DNA of 64,000 nt, taken from the NCBI GenBank assembly GCA_002633005.1, contig NMRA01000017.1, forward strand, positions 1,236,706 through 1,300,705, in the 5' to 3' direction. This document shows positions 14,001-24,444 of this stretch, in pieces (the stretch's first letter is position 1; each line of letters begins with the position of its first letter). The DNA comes from Phoronis australis. Lineage: Eukaryota > Phoronida > Phoronidae. A program made the translations under genes and the position numbers. Below the pieces are notes generated by a model. That model saw only the letters and a program-made list of their open reading frames with translations. It was not told the DNA's origin and made no database searches.

Positions 14001-17000
14001 GCACTGGTCAGAAAACACCTAAATCAGTAAATGCAAAGTTATCATAAATGAATGAACAACTGATGAAGTGTTGAACTGCCAGTGTAGGTATGTCTCCTTG
14101 TGTTTATTGGTCTGACAGTGTGTTTATACACAGATTTACAGTGTGTTTATACACACATTTACAAATCAAAACTCAGCCAATGTTGAGTTACAACACCCAC
14201 TATTACAGAAACTCCATTAAGTATTTCACACAAAATTACCGGTGATTGCCAGAATTGTTATTTTTCTATCATTTTTCAAAAGCTGATTACCTTACTTCAT
14301 GTTATGGAAACTTTACTGAATGTTGCTGTGTGTTGTAACATCTAGCCTGTTCAATCCAAGCAAATAATTGACTACAATTTTCTTAATTTCCATTTTTATT
14401 AAAAAGTTTCAAGAAAAATTCACTTGTCGGCCATATTATGCACTGAATAGTTGAATACGGTAAAGTCGCGTGATTTTCGGACACTGAAAATTAATTCCAA
14501 TAGAANCCTTGTACGAATTTCGTGGACTATGAAAAACTCATTTGGGAAATATTTAATCTTGGTCGAAAATGGCGGGCCGTCCGAAAATCACGCGACTTTA
14601 CCGTAAGTACTGTCAACCCAATACTAGACCTTAAGTATTTACTAAGCACACAGGACTGCTGTTTCCAGAATTAGGTACAGTAATTTTTCATCGACTTAGC
14701 ACACAATATGATGCACCAGAGAAATTTTCTTTTGTCAAAAATTTACACAAAAACAACAAATGAATTTTTTGTCTATTATTAGCTTGGTTTGTACAATGTA
14801 GATGTCATAAAATGCCATTTGGTAAGTTGCTGTTATTTGGATCAAAGTAATTAGGGTTCGAAGAATGGGAAATTATAATTTTGACAATTATTCTTGTCTG
14901 ACATAAATGCATAATTACCTTACATTTATGTTTCACAAGTTATTTTTCCACAAAACAGCAAACCTATACTGTACATGCACACATTCAGGGCCACGTGCTT
15001 ACATCAGAAATAATGCAATTTTAAAAAGTTTATTCAGGTACTTCACCTATAGCCACATAAGCCTAAGATACACTTTTAAAAACACATACAAGCAGCTCAT
15101 AAGCAGTACATATGCATTGTCTGAACACTTCTGACGTGTACTGTATTAGTCCAGACTTCCCAAATTGCCCATGATGAGAGGGAACCATGCACTTGTTTGA
15201 ACTCCACTTAAAAATGTAACACACCGGCCTTCTCTCAAAAATAATGTTTGACTTAAGTGTCAACTTGTTCCTGCATCAAATAAGAGGTGATTTATGAGCT
15301 ACTGTAACTTATTATAATTCAAACAAAGGACAGGAACAGATTCTCTTCCTCTGTGGGGAAAGCTGTTTTTGACACCAGTATGTGTTTTTTAGCTGTACAA
15401 ATAGACCCAAAGCCTAGGAAGTAAATGATGAGATTACTATGGTGACAGTATTACTAATTTGTATCGTTATTATTAAGTAATACACTATTTCTTATAAACC
15501 AGTGACAGCACTTGAAAGCATACAATAAAAAATCATAATGAAAGCGCTCTGAAGAGCAACACGTGGTGAAAGAAATTAAAAATTTAAAGGTGAGATCGAG
15601 GACAAAACCAAGAACATAAACAATCATGACCACTACCCTTATTGCAGTAACGTATTAGATGGCCCTTAAGGAGATTTATTTAATACGTGCCAAATTTGAA
15701 AAAGTTCAGTCAAAGGATCGCAGAGCTGGATCTCCTCAAACATGATTAAAAAATGGCCATCACAATGCCACTTTGCATCCGATTTCACCCAAGAACAACA
15801 GTCCACGACCTAGTGACTAGGTAAACACTGTACGTAAATTTCAAGTCAATCAGACAAAAACTGGAATCTAGCACAAATATGATGGCTAGTAAAGTGCAAC
15901 TATAATTAACGAGTCAACGAAAGAACAGTCATCTGAGCAGTATATCTCGAATATCGCAAGTCAGTAAGTCGTAGCAAGTAATGGCTTTCACATACTGATC
16001 CGCTTAAAAAGATCAACCCACATACCAAATTTCAGACAGATCTATCAAGGGAGGCAGAAGAAACGGCACAAAAACTTATTTATTTGGAGACCAGTCCTCG
16101 AATAATTTCGAATAATATGAGCACGGCGATAACTAGAGAAAAACAAATGAAACACTTGCGACAGCCTCGGAATGATCTATCCACAAAAAGAAAAATTAGA
16201 AAAATACGACCAGTAACGATGGAGCTATGGCTCCGCAAATAAAAAAAGGGAAAAATAGCCGCCACAGCGCCATCTTGTATCGGATTTCAACAAAAATAAT
16301 AGGCTTCGAGCCATTCACAAGACACGATGTTTGTAAATTTCACGTTGATCCAATAAGAATTGCGATCTGTAGCGTGTGAACAAAAAACAAACAAAAATAA
16401 AAAACTTAAAAATTTTATGACTATGCAACATATTTCACCAAGTAAAAAGTTCCCTTCAGATCAGTATTTGACAGTAGCTTAATTGCAGTTTTAAGACATT
16501 GGTTTGCTGTTCATCAAGCTTAAATAGCTCTAGAGCAGACTTATTGATTGTGACTGAGTTTGAATCAAGGCACAATGTAATCTAAAAATGCAATTACACC
16601 ATAAGACAATAAAACATCAATTAACTAACGATTAAGTCAGACACCTTTATTCAACCAATTATCGTGGCTGGACAATAGTACCATTTCCCTGTACTGATGA
16701 TTCCAGAAATACTATTATGTCCATCTTGGCCTAGTTGAAAATCTGAGCAACTGGAAACCATAATCTGTGAAACAGTTGTAAAACACCATCGTATGTGTAG
16801 AAACTCTTCTTTTGCACAAAATCAACAGCTAAAATTGGCATTTTTTACTTTTTGAAAACTAACGATCATCTCTCAAAGCTAAAAGTATATGTATTGTTGA
16901 GAATTTTGAAAAAATACATGTTTTTCTTTTTAACCATAGATCTTGCATTTCTATGTTATAACCGCCACACAATGTGTTTTGAAAGTGAAAGTTATGTTTT

Positions 17001-19549
17001 GTAAATGTTTGAGTAGCAAATATCAATAAATCAATAAGTAGGTCAGAAAAATTGCTGCAACTGGTCAACACATTTAACAAAGAGCTTGTAGGAAAAAGAG
17101 TTGAACTGGCCCATTGATATTTGAAAGTACACATCCAGAGTTCAGACCATCTCTAATATGATTGTTACAAGTTAACTTCAAAAAGTAAAGCTACTGTCAT
17201 AAAATTCAGTGAAAGAACAACTTTTCACAGATGCTTCCTGAAAAAAATTACTTTACATGTTGCCAAGTCTCTAATGGGATATCCTTATTTCTTACCTGTG
17301 CGTGTCTGTCAAAAATAGTAGAGTATCTCTCCTCCCCCCTCCCGGGTGCACCTTCACTCATCAATCACAGTTGTAGGTGACTGACCCCTGGTGTGGTGAG
17401 AAGCACTCACTATTCAGGTGACCGTATCAAGACACACCACAGGGATGAAAGACAGGTACAGTACAAGCCAGACAAAATCATCTCCAATTCCCAGTTATGA
17501 TGGCTGGGCAAAAGCCAAATTCGTCTTCAGAGTAACCATCCCTCATGATCAAGAACATAGTGGATTTAACTAGGAAGTTAGTAAGGTGACTAAGTCATTC
17601 TGTAATTAAAATTTTGCCATCCTAAAAGTTATTACCAGTCATTTTTGCTGTCATGACAGGAAAATGATATTTTGTCTTTTGCATGGACAGATATAAACAA
17701 GTGGTTTAGTTGTTACTGCTCTATTTTGTAGCTAAAATCTAGAAAGTAGTGCCAGACATGTTTTTCAGTACTTTAGCCAAACAAATCCTAATACTTTTTA
17801 AAAATGAATCAGATGTTCTTGTACATGATACTTATGCTTATACCATTATTATACTGAGCATGGCGTGCTTTACAAGTCCTTAAAACTCGGGCATCCTGTT
17901 AACCTAGTGGGTACTTACGGTACTGTTTGGTACTATTGTGTTATGCAGACCTCGCCTGTGTAAGTTCTGACTAGCTATTGTTCAGCTTTATTGTTGGCAA
18001 TTAGGTTTAAATATCATGTCATTTTCTTGTTCTGTTATAAAACCAATGTTAATTAGTTGAAAGATATTTGTCAATTAAAATTTATTATCAGCCACTGCTA
18101 TGATTGCTGGTAATAGTCACTTACACGGTCTTACATTTTGAGAACCAGTTTTCTCCACTGAATAAAGGGCATCAGACTGGTTCTCAAAATCCAGGATCCT
18201 TGTAAGTGACTATTGTCGAGTTGCCTGCCTACCTGATCTTCAGTAACAATCACTTCCTCGACCTCATCATACTCTGACTCCTCATCTATATCTAAACGTT
18301 TGTTTGCTGGAATACCATGCCGCATCCTGTATGATTCTTCTTCATCTTGTTGCTAAGGAAATGACAACATCAGCGTAAGACATGTTTGTCGAGTGCTGCA
18401 CAGTATTATCCATTCTTGAATATTACACAAAGTATTTTTTACAGAAATAACCCGGAAGCGTATCAGGTAATTTGTGAATGCTTGAGAAAGTTCAGCGGTA
18501 AATGCTTTATTAAAGGATACCAAACCAGGTTTAGTCCTATTAACAGATATTAAAAACGACATTCCCACCCAATTCTTTGAAACAAAATAATGCTCTATAA
18601 CCCTCGACAACCCTCAAAAGTTTGGAGGAAAATGAGAGAACTCCTTTTGAAGACTTGAAAAACGGGCAGGCGACGAATTGCAAGGAAACTGTGGAGTAAG
18701 ACCACCAAGAACCATAATATCCAATCTGTGACATAGAGAGTATAAGATTTTAGTTGGTTGAACTTGGTTCCTGCTTTTATCTTCCAAGAAAAGCGCCAAT
18801 GATGCATTAGCAGGTGACATAACAAGGATTGGCTGAAACCATCAAAACAGTGTTTAGTATCCTTTTAAATAACCAAAGGATCACCGTCCCAATCTTTCAA
18901 AGTAGGAAACAGACCACTTGTCTGTTTCAGTCATTCTCATAATGTTCTTTTATTGTGAATTAACAAATAGGGGATCAAATTATCAATCTCCATTTACATG
19001 TGAGAATTCACTCACAGGCTCAAAAATTCTCACAATGCCAGTACATTTGAATTTCAAGTTAGTGAACAAAATAAGTTACGAGCACTCTGTCATCAAATTT
19101 GTGAATAGCATGTTGCATTGCAGATATCAATGCTTGATGTTTACCTTGAAATTTACTACCGGCAAGTAAGAGTGGCTTCAGTAATTCACTAAATTATAGT
19201 TAGTGCTTGAAAGTTTGACACCAGTTCCTTTAACAAATGTAGGTTCATAACTCTGTAGTGTAACTCTGTCACAACCTGTCACTCTGTCTAACAGTAGGAG
19301 TGGACCCAACCTTAAATAATTTGTTACATAGCCAAAGCTCAAAAAGTCACTTACCTTTTTTCGCTGCCAACTCCTGATGCACACCACTGAGCAGGCAAAG
19401 GCCACACCCAGTCCCAGCAGGAAGCCAAATACAGCTGCAAGCCCCACCCACAACTTGTCAGCATCCCAGAAACTCTTAGTGACTGACACAGAGATCTCTA
19501 AACAGCTGCCAATGATGACAGGGGCCACGCTTGATATCAGTGACGACAT
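1483..19549 (-). CDS. EVC: EVC (Ellis-van Creveld protein), 12 coding exons
   Basis: Coding exons in transcript order: 19549-19355, 18352-18233, 11277-11114, 10826-10742, 10230-10078, 9454-9365, 9137-8982, 8745-8529, 5098-4953, 3646-3548, 3060-2919 and 1664-1483. All junctions are GT-AG, phases agree throughout, and the sum is 1749 bases (582 residues plus TAG). Residues 35-58 form a membrane anchor; the rest is charged and mostly coiled coil. The stretch LTSQDLMEIVRLEAEL followed by LIFLTRKLIEKQVEKE aligns with vertebrate EVC just after its anchor. EVC is known to pair with EVC2 at the ciliary base and to promote Smoothened signalling. The head-to-head EVC2 neighbour supports the call. The product is shorter than human EVC (992 residues), so the TAG may mark only one isoform. 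I start at the ATG at 19549; the GTG at 19561 is unnecessary. Confidence 0.87.
2101..2368. other. Assembly gap (N run)
   Basis: There are 268 undetermined bases inside the 1924-2732 element, next to homopolymer G/C runs that sequence badly. Open frames across it are meaningless. Confidence 0.99.
2432..2505 (+). repeat. tRNA-like segment (SINE head or tRNA pseudogene)
   Basis: An A-box-like TGGTGTAGTGG (2439-2449) and a B-box-like GAGTTCGAGTC (2481-2491) are spaced as in a tRNA. The anticodon-loop-like CTGTCAG resembles tRNA-Asp(GUC). The anticodon and T stems pair poorly, so this is more likely a SINE head or a decayed copy than a working tRNA. Confidence 0.45.
5208..7916. mobile_element. 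THAP-domain DNA transposon (P-element-like), 2.7 kb
   Basis: The ends are inverted repeats: CAAGGAGTGTAGTAGTATAG at 5208 matches the reverse complement of the right end with 29 of 31 positions identical. Weaker subterminal similarity (ACTAGCGC...CCAAG..GTGAA) continues inward. The exact 7-base repeat GTTCTAG borders it at 5201-5207 and 7917-7923. Inside, on the plus strand, are pieces of a THAP zinc-finger domain, typical of P-superfamily transposases. P elements normally make 8-base duplications, so the superfamily is inferred from the THAP remnant. It sits in the EVC intron between exons 8745-8529 and 5098-4953. A pair of diverged copies of about 75 bases lies at 7340-7500. Confidence 0.8.
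5317..6395 (+). pseudogene. Decayed THAP-domain transposase fragment
   Basis: ATG at 5317 opens a 98-base exon with CSVINF and SFFRFPKDPE, ending at a GTAAGG donor. It joins in phase 2 to an acceptor at 6114, continuing R-CKRWELTS and then TGA. The rest of the fold is in another frame: EYRCNLF, then ICSHHFEESMF, then ARTIFDVPNPPK (up to 6395). The order C...C, RFPK, W, CS.HF and the closing P matches the THAP finger. The frameshift and stop break it. No DDE-type catalytic region was recognised downstream. Confidence 0.7.
8290..8530. repeat. 61-63-bp minisatellite overlapping the EVC exon 8 splice donor
   Basis: Four diverged tandem units start near 8325, 8388, 8449 and 8510 (spacing 63, 61, 61), each beginning CAGCA.AGTC. 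The last unit runs into EVC exon 8529-8745, and its ATAACTTAC is the reverse complement of the exon's GTAAGTTAT donor. The unit at 8325 keeps the same donor sequence. Confidence 0.75.
8529..18352 (-). CDS. EVC: EVC coding exons 2-8 (acidic linker and first coiled coils)
   Basis: Exon 18233-18352 encodes an acidic linker with EEESYRM and DEVEEVIVTED. Exon 11114-11277 has a basic GKKKKR patch followed by acidic residues. Exons 10742-10826 and 10078-10230 carry the EVC signature, residues about 160-239. Exons 9365-9454, 8982-9137 and 8529-8745 are heptad-rich coiled coil with Glu/Lys/Gln bias. Phases at the junctions are 0, 2, 0, 0, 0, 0 and then 1 into the next exon at 5098. The 7-kb intron between the first two exons of this block is the longest in the gene. 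Confidence 0.85.
10555..10735. repeat. CAC/ATC-rich imperfect trinucleotide repeat
   Basis: Low-complexity CACCATCAC/CACCAAC repeats sit directly downstream of EVC exon 10742-10826. They produce an artificial Asp/Gly/Val-rich open frame on the minus strand. Confidence 0.6.
11540..11790. repeat. Dispersed repeat, copy 1
   Basis: It shares TTTTTCAAAAGCTGATTAC near one end and TTGTCAGCCATATTGTGC near the other with 14225-14455 (GCTGATTACCTTACTTCAT, GTCGGCCATATTATGCACT), 60055-60245, and inverted 14685-14905. Confidence 0.5.
14225..14905. repeat. Two facing copies of the dispersed repeat around a MITE
   Basis: One copy lies at 14225-14455 on the plus strand and one at 14685-14905 inverted, recognised by CACACAATATGATGCACC and TTGGATCAAAGTAATTAG. 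The TA-flanked MITE 14458-14603 sits between them. Confidence 0.45.
14458..14603. mobile_element. TA-flanked MITE with 24-bp perfect inverted ends
   Basis: CGGTAAAGTCGCGTGATTTT at 14458 is repeated inverted at the right end, and the match is perfect for at least 24 bases. The element is flanked by TA on both sides (14456-14457, 14604-14605), the Tc1/mariner-type duplication. It is 146 bp, has no coding capacity and carries one unresolved base at 14506. Confidence 0.8.
15540..16420. repeat. Two diverged direct copies of an unnamed repeat
   Basis: The blocks ATCACAATGCCACTTTGCAT and CCACAGCGCCATCTTGTAT are each followed by CGGATTTCA- and TAAATTTCA.GT-like segments at matching spacing. I see no ends or coding sequence. 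Confidence 0.4.
18112..18214. mobile_element. Small MITE carrying splice-donor-like ends, copy 1
   Basis: The left AATAGTCACTTACA and the right TGTAAGTGACTATT are inverted repeats. A second inverted pair inside (TTTTGAGAACCAGT / ACTGGTTCTCAAAA) flanks TTTCTCCACTGAATAAAG. Its right end is 18 bases from EVC exon 18233-18352. A shorter relative lies at 55902-55964. Confidence 0.7.
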
Positions 19550-19599
19550 AATGGCCTGCACTGCCAGCCAACTTTACTTCTGCCTTTCTATACTTCTAC
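19355..19599 (-). CDS. EVC: EVC first coding exon: 5' leader and membrane anchor
   Basis: The acceptor (pyrimidine tract then TTTAG) lies just beyond 19599. The leader is 19550-19599 and the ATG is 19547-19549. The exon encodes residues 1-65 in phase 0 and ends at a consensus GTAAGT donor. Residues 35-58 are hydrophobic and glycine-rich (VGLAAVFGFLLGLGVAF) and are followed by RSWQRKK, so positive charges lie on the cytoplasmic side, as expected for a signal-anchor with the coiled coil inside the cell. At least one non-coding exon must lie to the right. Confidence 0.85.
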
Positions 19600-21925
19600 C
19601 TAAAGAAAAATAGAACATTTAAAGTTTTACTTGTTGAACAACAAAGCATATGTTCATAACTAAGGACATTTTCAAAAGTGTTTAAAACATACAGTGAGGG
19701 AGGGTGAAATGGGATCACTACCTCAAAGGAGTCTCAGGTTGAATGTCGGCTCGATGTTTAAAGGTTTTTAACTCTAAAACTAAAACAAGATCAGACAAGT
19801 TTAACATGCAGAGAATCACCACCAAGTAAAAAGGTAAAACGGTGTATTTACCAGGGTGGTAGATGAACTGTGGTCAAGGGGTTCTCATTACAGTGTTGGC
19901 AGGAGTGCTTACACTCTGTAAAAGGTTTTCATGAAACTCCATATATAAAAGATCCATTTTTTTTTAAAATTTTTTTTTAATGTTTATTACGAAATCTTCA
20001 GAATACAATGAATATACATAACCCAGAAAGCGCCAAGAGGCATTAGATCTGGGTAAAAAAATACAAAGAAGTCTATATACAATGATTATATACAAATACA
20101 TAAATAAAAAAAACTGATGTTAAGAATACAATGATATATGACAACGAATGAAAATAATTTATTTTCATACAGATGTATAAAATTCTATCCACTCAGATCC
20201 ATTTGTAGAGTTCTCATGAAAAAGTTATGTTACATAGATTAGAAAAAAATCTTGCAGTGAAACAAATTACAGAAATCTCAAAAATGCACACTGTGTGTGT
20301 CCATTTAGTTTTTATATTGGTTGCCATGTGACGACTCAGTGAATTTTGATGCAGGTTGAAATTTAGGAAAATCTATTCAACCATCAAACAGAAAATTAAG
20401 TGATTTTTCAATCATTTGAAATTTATGTTTCAGTGAATTGAGACATAAGTTGATTAAAAGTTGGGCAATTTCATATGTCAACCAGTGGGGTGGTGGTGCA
20501 AAATTAGCGACAGCCTTGGAAAGTTTAAGTGATGACAATATAAGGGAGAATTGGACGGCCAAGTGGGGGAGGGGCAAAAGTTTGTCGATGAGGGGAAGCA
20601 GAGTTTGATACAGTGGAGTTCGTGCCCTGCCAATAATTTTTACCTTCTGCAAGCCTGCTCAGTGCACTGTCTTAGTGACTACCCTCATTTGCAACATCCA
20701 AGAACAGACTGTGTATGTACTACACAACTAACTTATTATCAATTTAAGAGGTTGCCAAGAATGGCTTTTTGTTCCCCCAGCACTCAGCCAGTGGCATTCA
20801 GTCTTCGATTTTTGGAGTTTGAGTTGATTTCTGTTCAAAGAGCAATACGCCAGCAGGCAAAGCAAAATCATAGCCAGGCAGCTGACTCTATGTAGACTAG
20901 TGTCATAATACAACTTAGGGAGCTATTGCATTGTAAATTTATAAATTACACTCCTGACCTCCGTAGCTCCGTTTGTCATCTCATAATGAAAACTATAATG
21001 TGTCTAGCTCTCAACTGGACCTTGTCCGTTACAGCTGTTTAAGTGAAAAGTAATTTTCTTGTATCACACTCCCGCTTTTGTAACAAAAAAATTGGCAAAA
21101 GAAGAAACAATTTGCTGAAGAAATTTAATTTGGTTTGCCGGTTCAATTCAAATAATATATTGCAACCTTGTATGGTAGATGAACAGTTGAAAGAATCAGC
21201 AAAAAAGAAATTGCATGTTCAATAGGTATGTTCTCTTTATAGCACAATTAACTGCAAAGAATCGACATGAATTTCAAGACCAAAATAAAAGAAACCTTTT
21301 TTTATGGCAAATCATATTGATTTGCTCAAGAAAGAGTGTATTTTTTATTGACATTAATTTTGTACATTTGGTTTCCTCTTGTATCATTCCAACCTATTGC
21401 ATGCAGACAGCTACATTATATCAATTAGTGATTGCACTCCAAAAGCTGAGCTAACACTAAAAGCACATGCACTCACACCAATCCAGACCAGAGTCCATAG
21501 GCGGATCCAGGGGCGTGAAGGGCAAGAAAAAAGGGTCTGGACCCCCCTTTTTCCTTGATTTTAGTGACATCAAATCTAACATTTTCAAATTGTTGATTTG
21601 GGCCCCCCTATTTAAAAAAATCCTTGATCCGACCACCCCTTTTAAAAATCCTCGATCCGCCCTTGGAGTCACACATGAGATATATAGTCACAATGAACTG
21701 TTTAGAGAAAGAAGCTCCACTTCAAGTGGAGCTTCCACTGCACAATGCCAATGGTCAATGCTGACTGCCACAGTGACAACCGATATCCAAGTGTTGGCGT
21801 ATCGTTACACAAGAGTTTGCTACACCACTTGATTGTAGACTAGAACTAATGAGTTTTATACTTACTTCCCAGACAAGAAAGCTTTAAAATGGCTTCATAT
21901 GATGATTGTGAAAATTGTATTTTAC
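19600..21925. other. EVC: EVC first intron
   Basis: Non-coding. It contains a T-rich stretch near 19958-19980 and the 170-bp element at 21496-21665. The open frames at 20377-20913 have no recognisable features or splice context. Confidence 0.5.
21496..21665. mobile_element. GGCGGATC-ended MITE with 5-bp target duplication
   Basis: The left CATAGGCGGATC and right GATCCGCCCTTG ends are inverted (10 of 12). GAGTC repeats directly at 21491-21495 and 21666-21670. It is 170 bp with G/C runs inside and no coding sequence. It belongs to the same family as 1924-2732. Confidence 0.8.
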
Positions 21926-22226
21926 CTATGATGCTTTCAGACACCTGTTTTGGTCGCCATTTTGTTTTCCATATATGGTAGTCCGACGTCAGTGGGGGTT
22001 GTCACGCAATCTGTTTCGCATTGCACTGAACAGTGAATACTATTGAATGGGGCATGCGACACTAAACAGCGGGGAGATTGTCACTACAACAGCTACAAAC
22101 ATGGCCGTACTCCTTTCAGTACTTACATGAATTACGCGACTTTCTTTTAAAATATGCTTGAAATACGACGAAAATAGCTTTTGAAGATTGTGCCATTAGC
22201 AAACTCGATGCTCAGGAAAATATCAG
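21926..22226. promoter_or_regulatory. Putative shared EVC/EVC2 promoter and first non-coding exons
   Basis: Both genes need an upstream non-coding exon. On the minus strand, donors GTAAAA (21925) or GTGTCT (21944) follow a segment with CAAAATGGCGACC. On the plus strand, CAAACATGGCCG (about 22087) is followed by a strong GTAAGA donor at 22227. ATGGC in such contexts resembles YY1 sites, common just downstream of TATA-less starts. Between them lies GACGTCA (21985-21991), a CRE-like site, with locally raised CpG. Start sites are inferred only. Confidence 0.45.
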
Positions 22227-24444
22227 GTAAGAAATTGAGCATTGAAATTTCTCAGATGTCTTCTGTTTGGCGTTGGCAGCCGTTGGCGCTTTATCCAGAA
22301 TGCTTTCACTTTTCTGAGGCATCCAGTGACCAAGGTCGAGGCCAAAGTTCAACAACAAACGAAATGAACTTCATCAGGCACATTTTGTGTGCCTTACTCG
22401 AGAAAATCATCGGACGCAACATAGTGATCGAGTTACTATTCAAATGTGTATTTGATTTTGCTTGATTCGGTTTGGGTACACCCGTGGCTATATACACGCT
22501 TAATCATGCATGGATGCATGCCTTTTCAGCCTTTTTAACAAGGTTTGTTTTTGTTAAGAACTCTTTGTTTTATTGGGCTACACAAACTTCCACTTAAAGT
22601 TTTGTATTTAAGCTTAAATTATCAAGTATGGTCTTTTGTTAACGTAAATAAAATATTGTTGATTTAGTTTCCGTGTAATTGAGACATTGTCGTGTTGTGG
22701 CTACAGAAATTGTGACTAATGAAAACGAGCAGAAACTGAGAATTAAGGAATTTTCACTAAAATTGTTATTATATGCCAGCACCAGTGTAATTTTTATGCA
22801 ATTATATTTATTTGTATGGAACTTTACTGCCAAATAATGTATGCAACATAAATGATCTGAGTGCCTTCATAATTCTTTAAAGACCACTATGTGAGTTTCA
22901 TAGTTGTGAGTATTGTTACGAAAGATTGTAACGTTTTAGGTCAAGTTATGCATTGAAAATTTTTTTCTCATGTATGTCTATGTTTATAATTCTCTTAAAA
23001 TGTTGTATAGTTCTTCCTCGATTTCTGTTGGGGACTAGCACATGTGCAAAATGTTGTATCTGTTTGTGAATCAAGCCGACTTGAAAAAACTTTTCTTACT
23101 TACTTAGGTATATCTCTGGAGCCACAAAATTAAATTGTTTTCGTTGTCTTGATAGTCACATGTTCACATTTGATGAGAGTTATTCTACATCTTCACTGTT
23201 CTTTTTCATTTTTTTCACAGTTTTGCTTAACTGTGATCTCTCAAGTGCTTATTTGTTTACTATCATCTCAAGCTTCGATAAACCAGCATCCCATCATGAA
23301 AGCCAATTTTTTATTTAAATGAACATGATCATTTATTGTTCCTCAATCAATGTAGGGTTGATTTTTGGACTTAGAAACAACTGGCTTCTCGTTTATTGCT
23401 CAAAACAGGGCTCTAATAGTTGACTTGTTGTGGCCTGTCATTTTATTCACCGAGCCAGGTGTTGAGAAACAATGGGCTATCACTGGGAGGACCAGAAATA
23501 TCTTCTCAAGTTGACGGTATTGTTGTAGTTGTAGCAGTAAGTAAGTGATCTAAATTGTAATTTTGTTTCTTTGACGTACCGTGATCTTATTCACAAATAT
23601 TACCATGTTTATCTTCATGCCGCACAAAATGTAATTATTATTTTTCAAAACCAGTATCCTATTATCTTTTAGTACTAGCTCTCTCTTTCTCTCTTCTGGA
23701 GATCACTCATATTAAAAAGGTGGCCACATGAGCGTAACAGAAATTGTGGATAGGCTGCACTTTTCAGCCAGATTTGACCTTAAAACCCCATACATTGCAT
23801 ACTGGATTGTGCAGGGTCATCTGCCTACTCGCAATAAGCATTGCTATTGATTGTTGTTGTTTTAATCCAGCTAATTACTCGGAAAACAATAATTGTAAAA
23901 ATTCTGGAAATATCCGATCAACTGATGAGATATCTACACAGAAATGGTCGTTCTAAGGTGTTTATAAGCAACATAAAGAGCTGTGTTTTCAAGTTAAAAA
24001 GTCTAATTCTTGAATATCCAAACTATCGTGAAAGATTTCACATCAAATGATAGCTTATGGAAAACGCCAAAAAAGCATTATAGTTAGTTGTGGTCATTAC
24101 TCTAACTCATTTTGAGACCTGAGCTCATTGACTAAAAACGCTTGCCTGTATCAGCAACACGCAACCAAGATTTTTAGTGTTTTTGTTGAAAAGCTGCATA
24201 AGGCATGTAAGCAACGGTTAGTAAAGTTTGAAATGCCACGATATGCCAAGCGATGAGTAAAAATCCCGCATCATTTTTGCTCATCTCTAGTGCTCTTTTT
24301 TGGAAAGTTGAGCAGATAAAATTACCTCACCACCAACTCAATTTTCAAAACCTAAACCACAGCTGCTATGCTTTTTGACCTTACAACTGTATTAAAAAAT
24401 TGCCTTTTAATATTACCCATTTTCTCTTTTCTTGTATTTTTCAG
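22227..24444. other. EVC2: EVC2 first intron (inferred)
   Basis: AT-rich sequence between the putative non-coding exon and the TTTTTCAG acceptor at 24444. No exons, repeats or RNA genes were recognised. Confidence 0.45.

Larger units (their letters stand above)
11278..18232. other. EVC: Large EVC intron
   Basis: This 6955-base intron holds copies of a dispersed 220-250-bp repeat (11540-11790, 14225-14455 and, inverted, 14685-14905), the MITE 14458-14603, two diverged direct copies of a repeat (about 15540-15900 and 15990-16420) and the MITE 18112-18214. The remainder is unremarkable AT-rich DNA. Confidence 0.6.

Noticed and set aside
19550-19561. GTG start for EVC
   Set aside because: A normal ATG is four codons downstream and this position falls in the leader.
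20377-20913. Overlapping open frames of up to 114 codons on both strands
   Set aside because: Low-complexity composition, no conserved motifs, and located inside the EVC first intron.
21999-22012. RFX X-box (ciliary gene promoter motif) in the shared promoter
   Set aside because: GTTGTCACGCAATC matches only the left half; the right half departs from RRNRAC at several positions.
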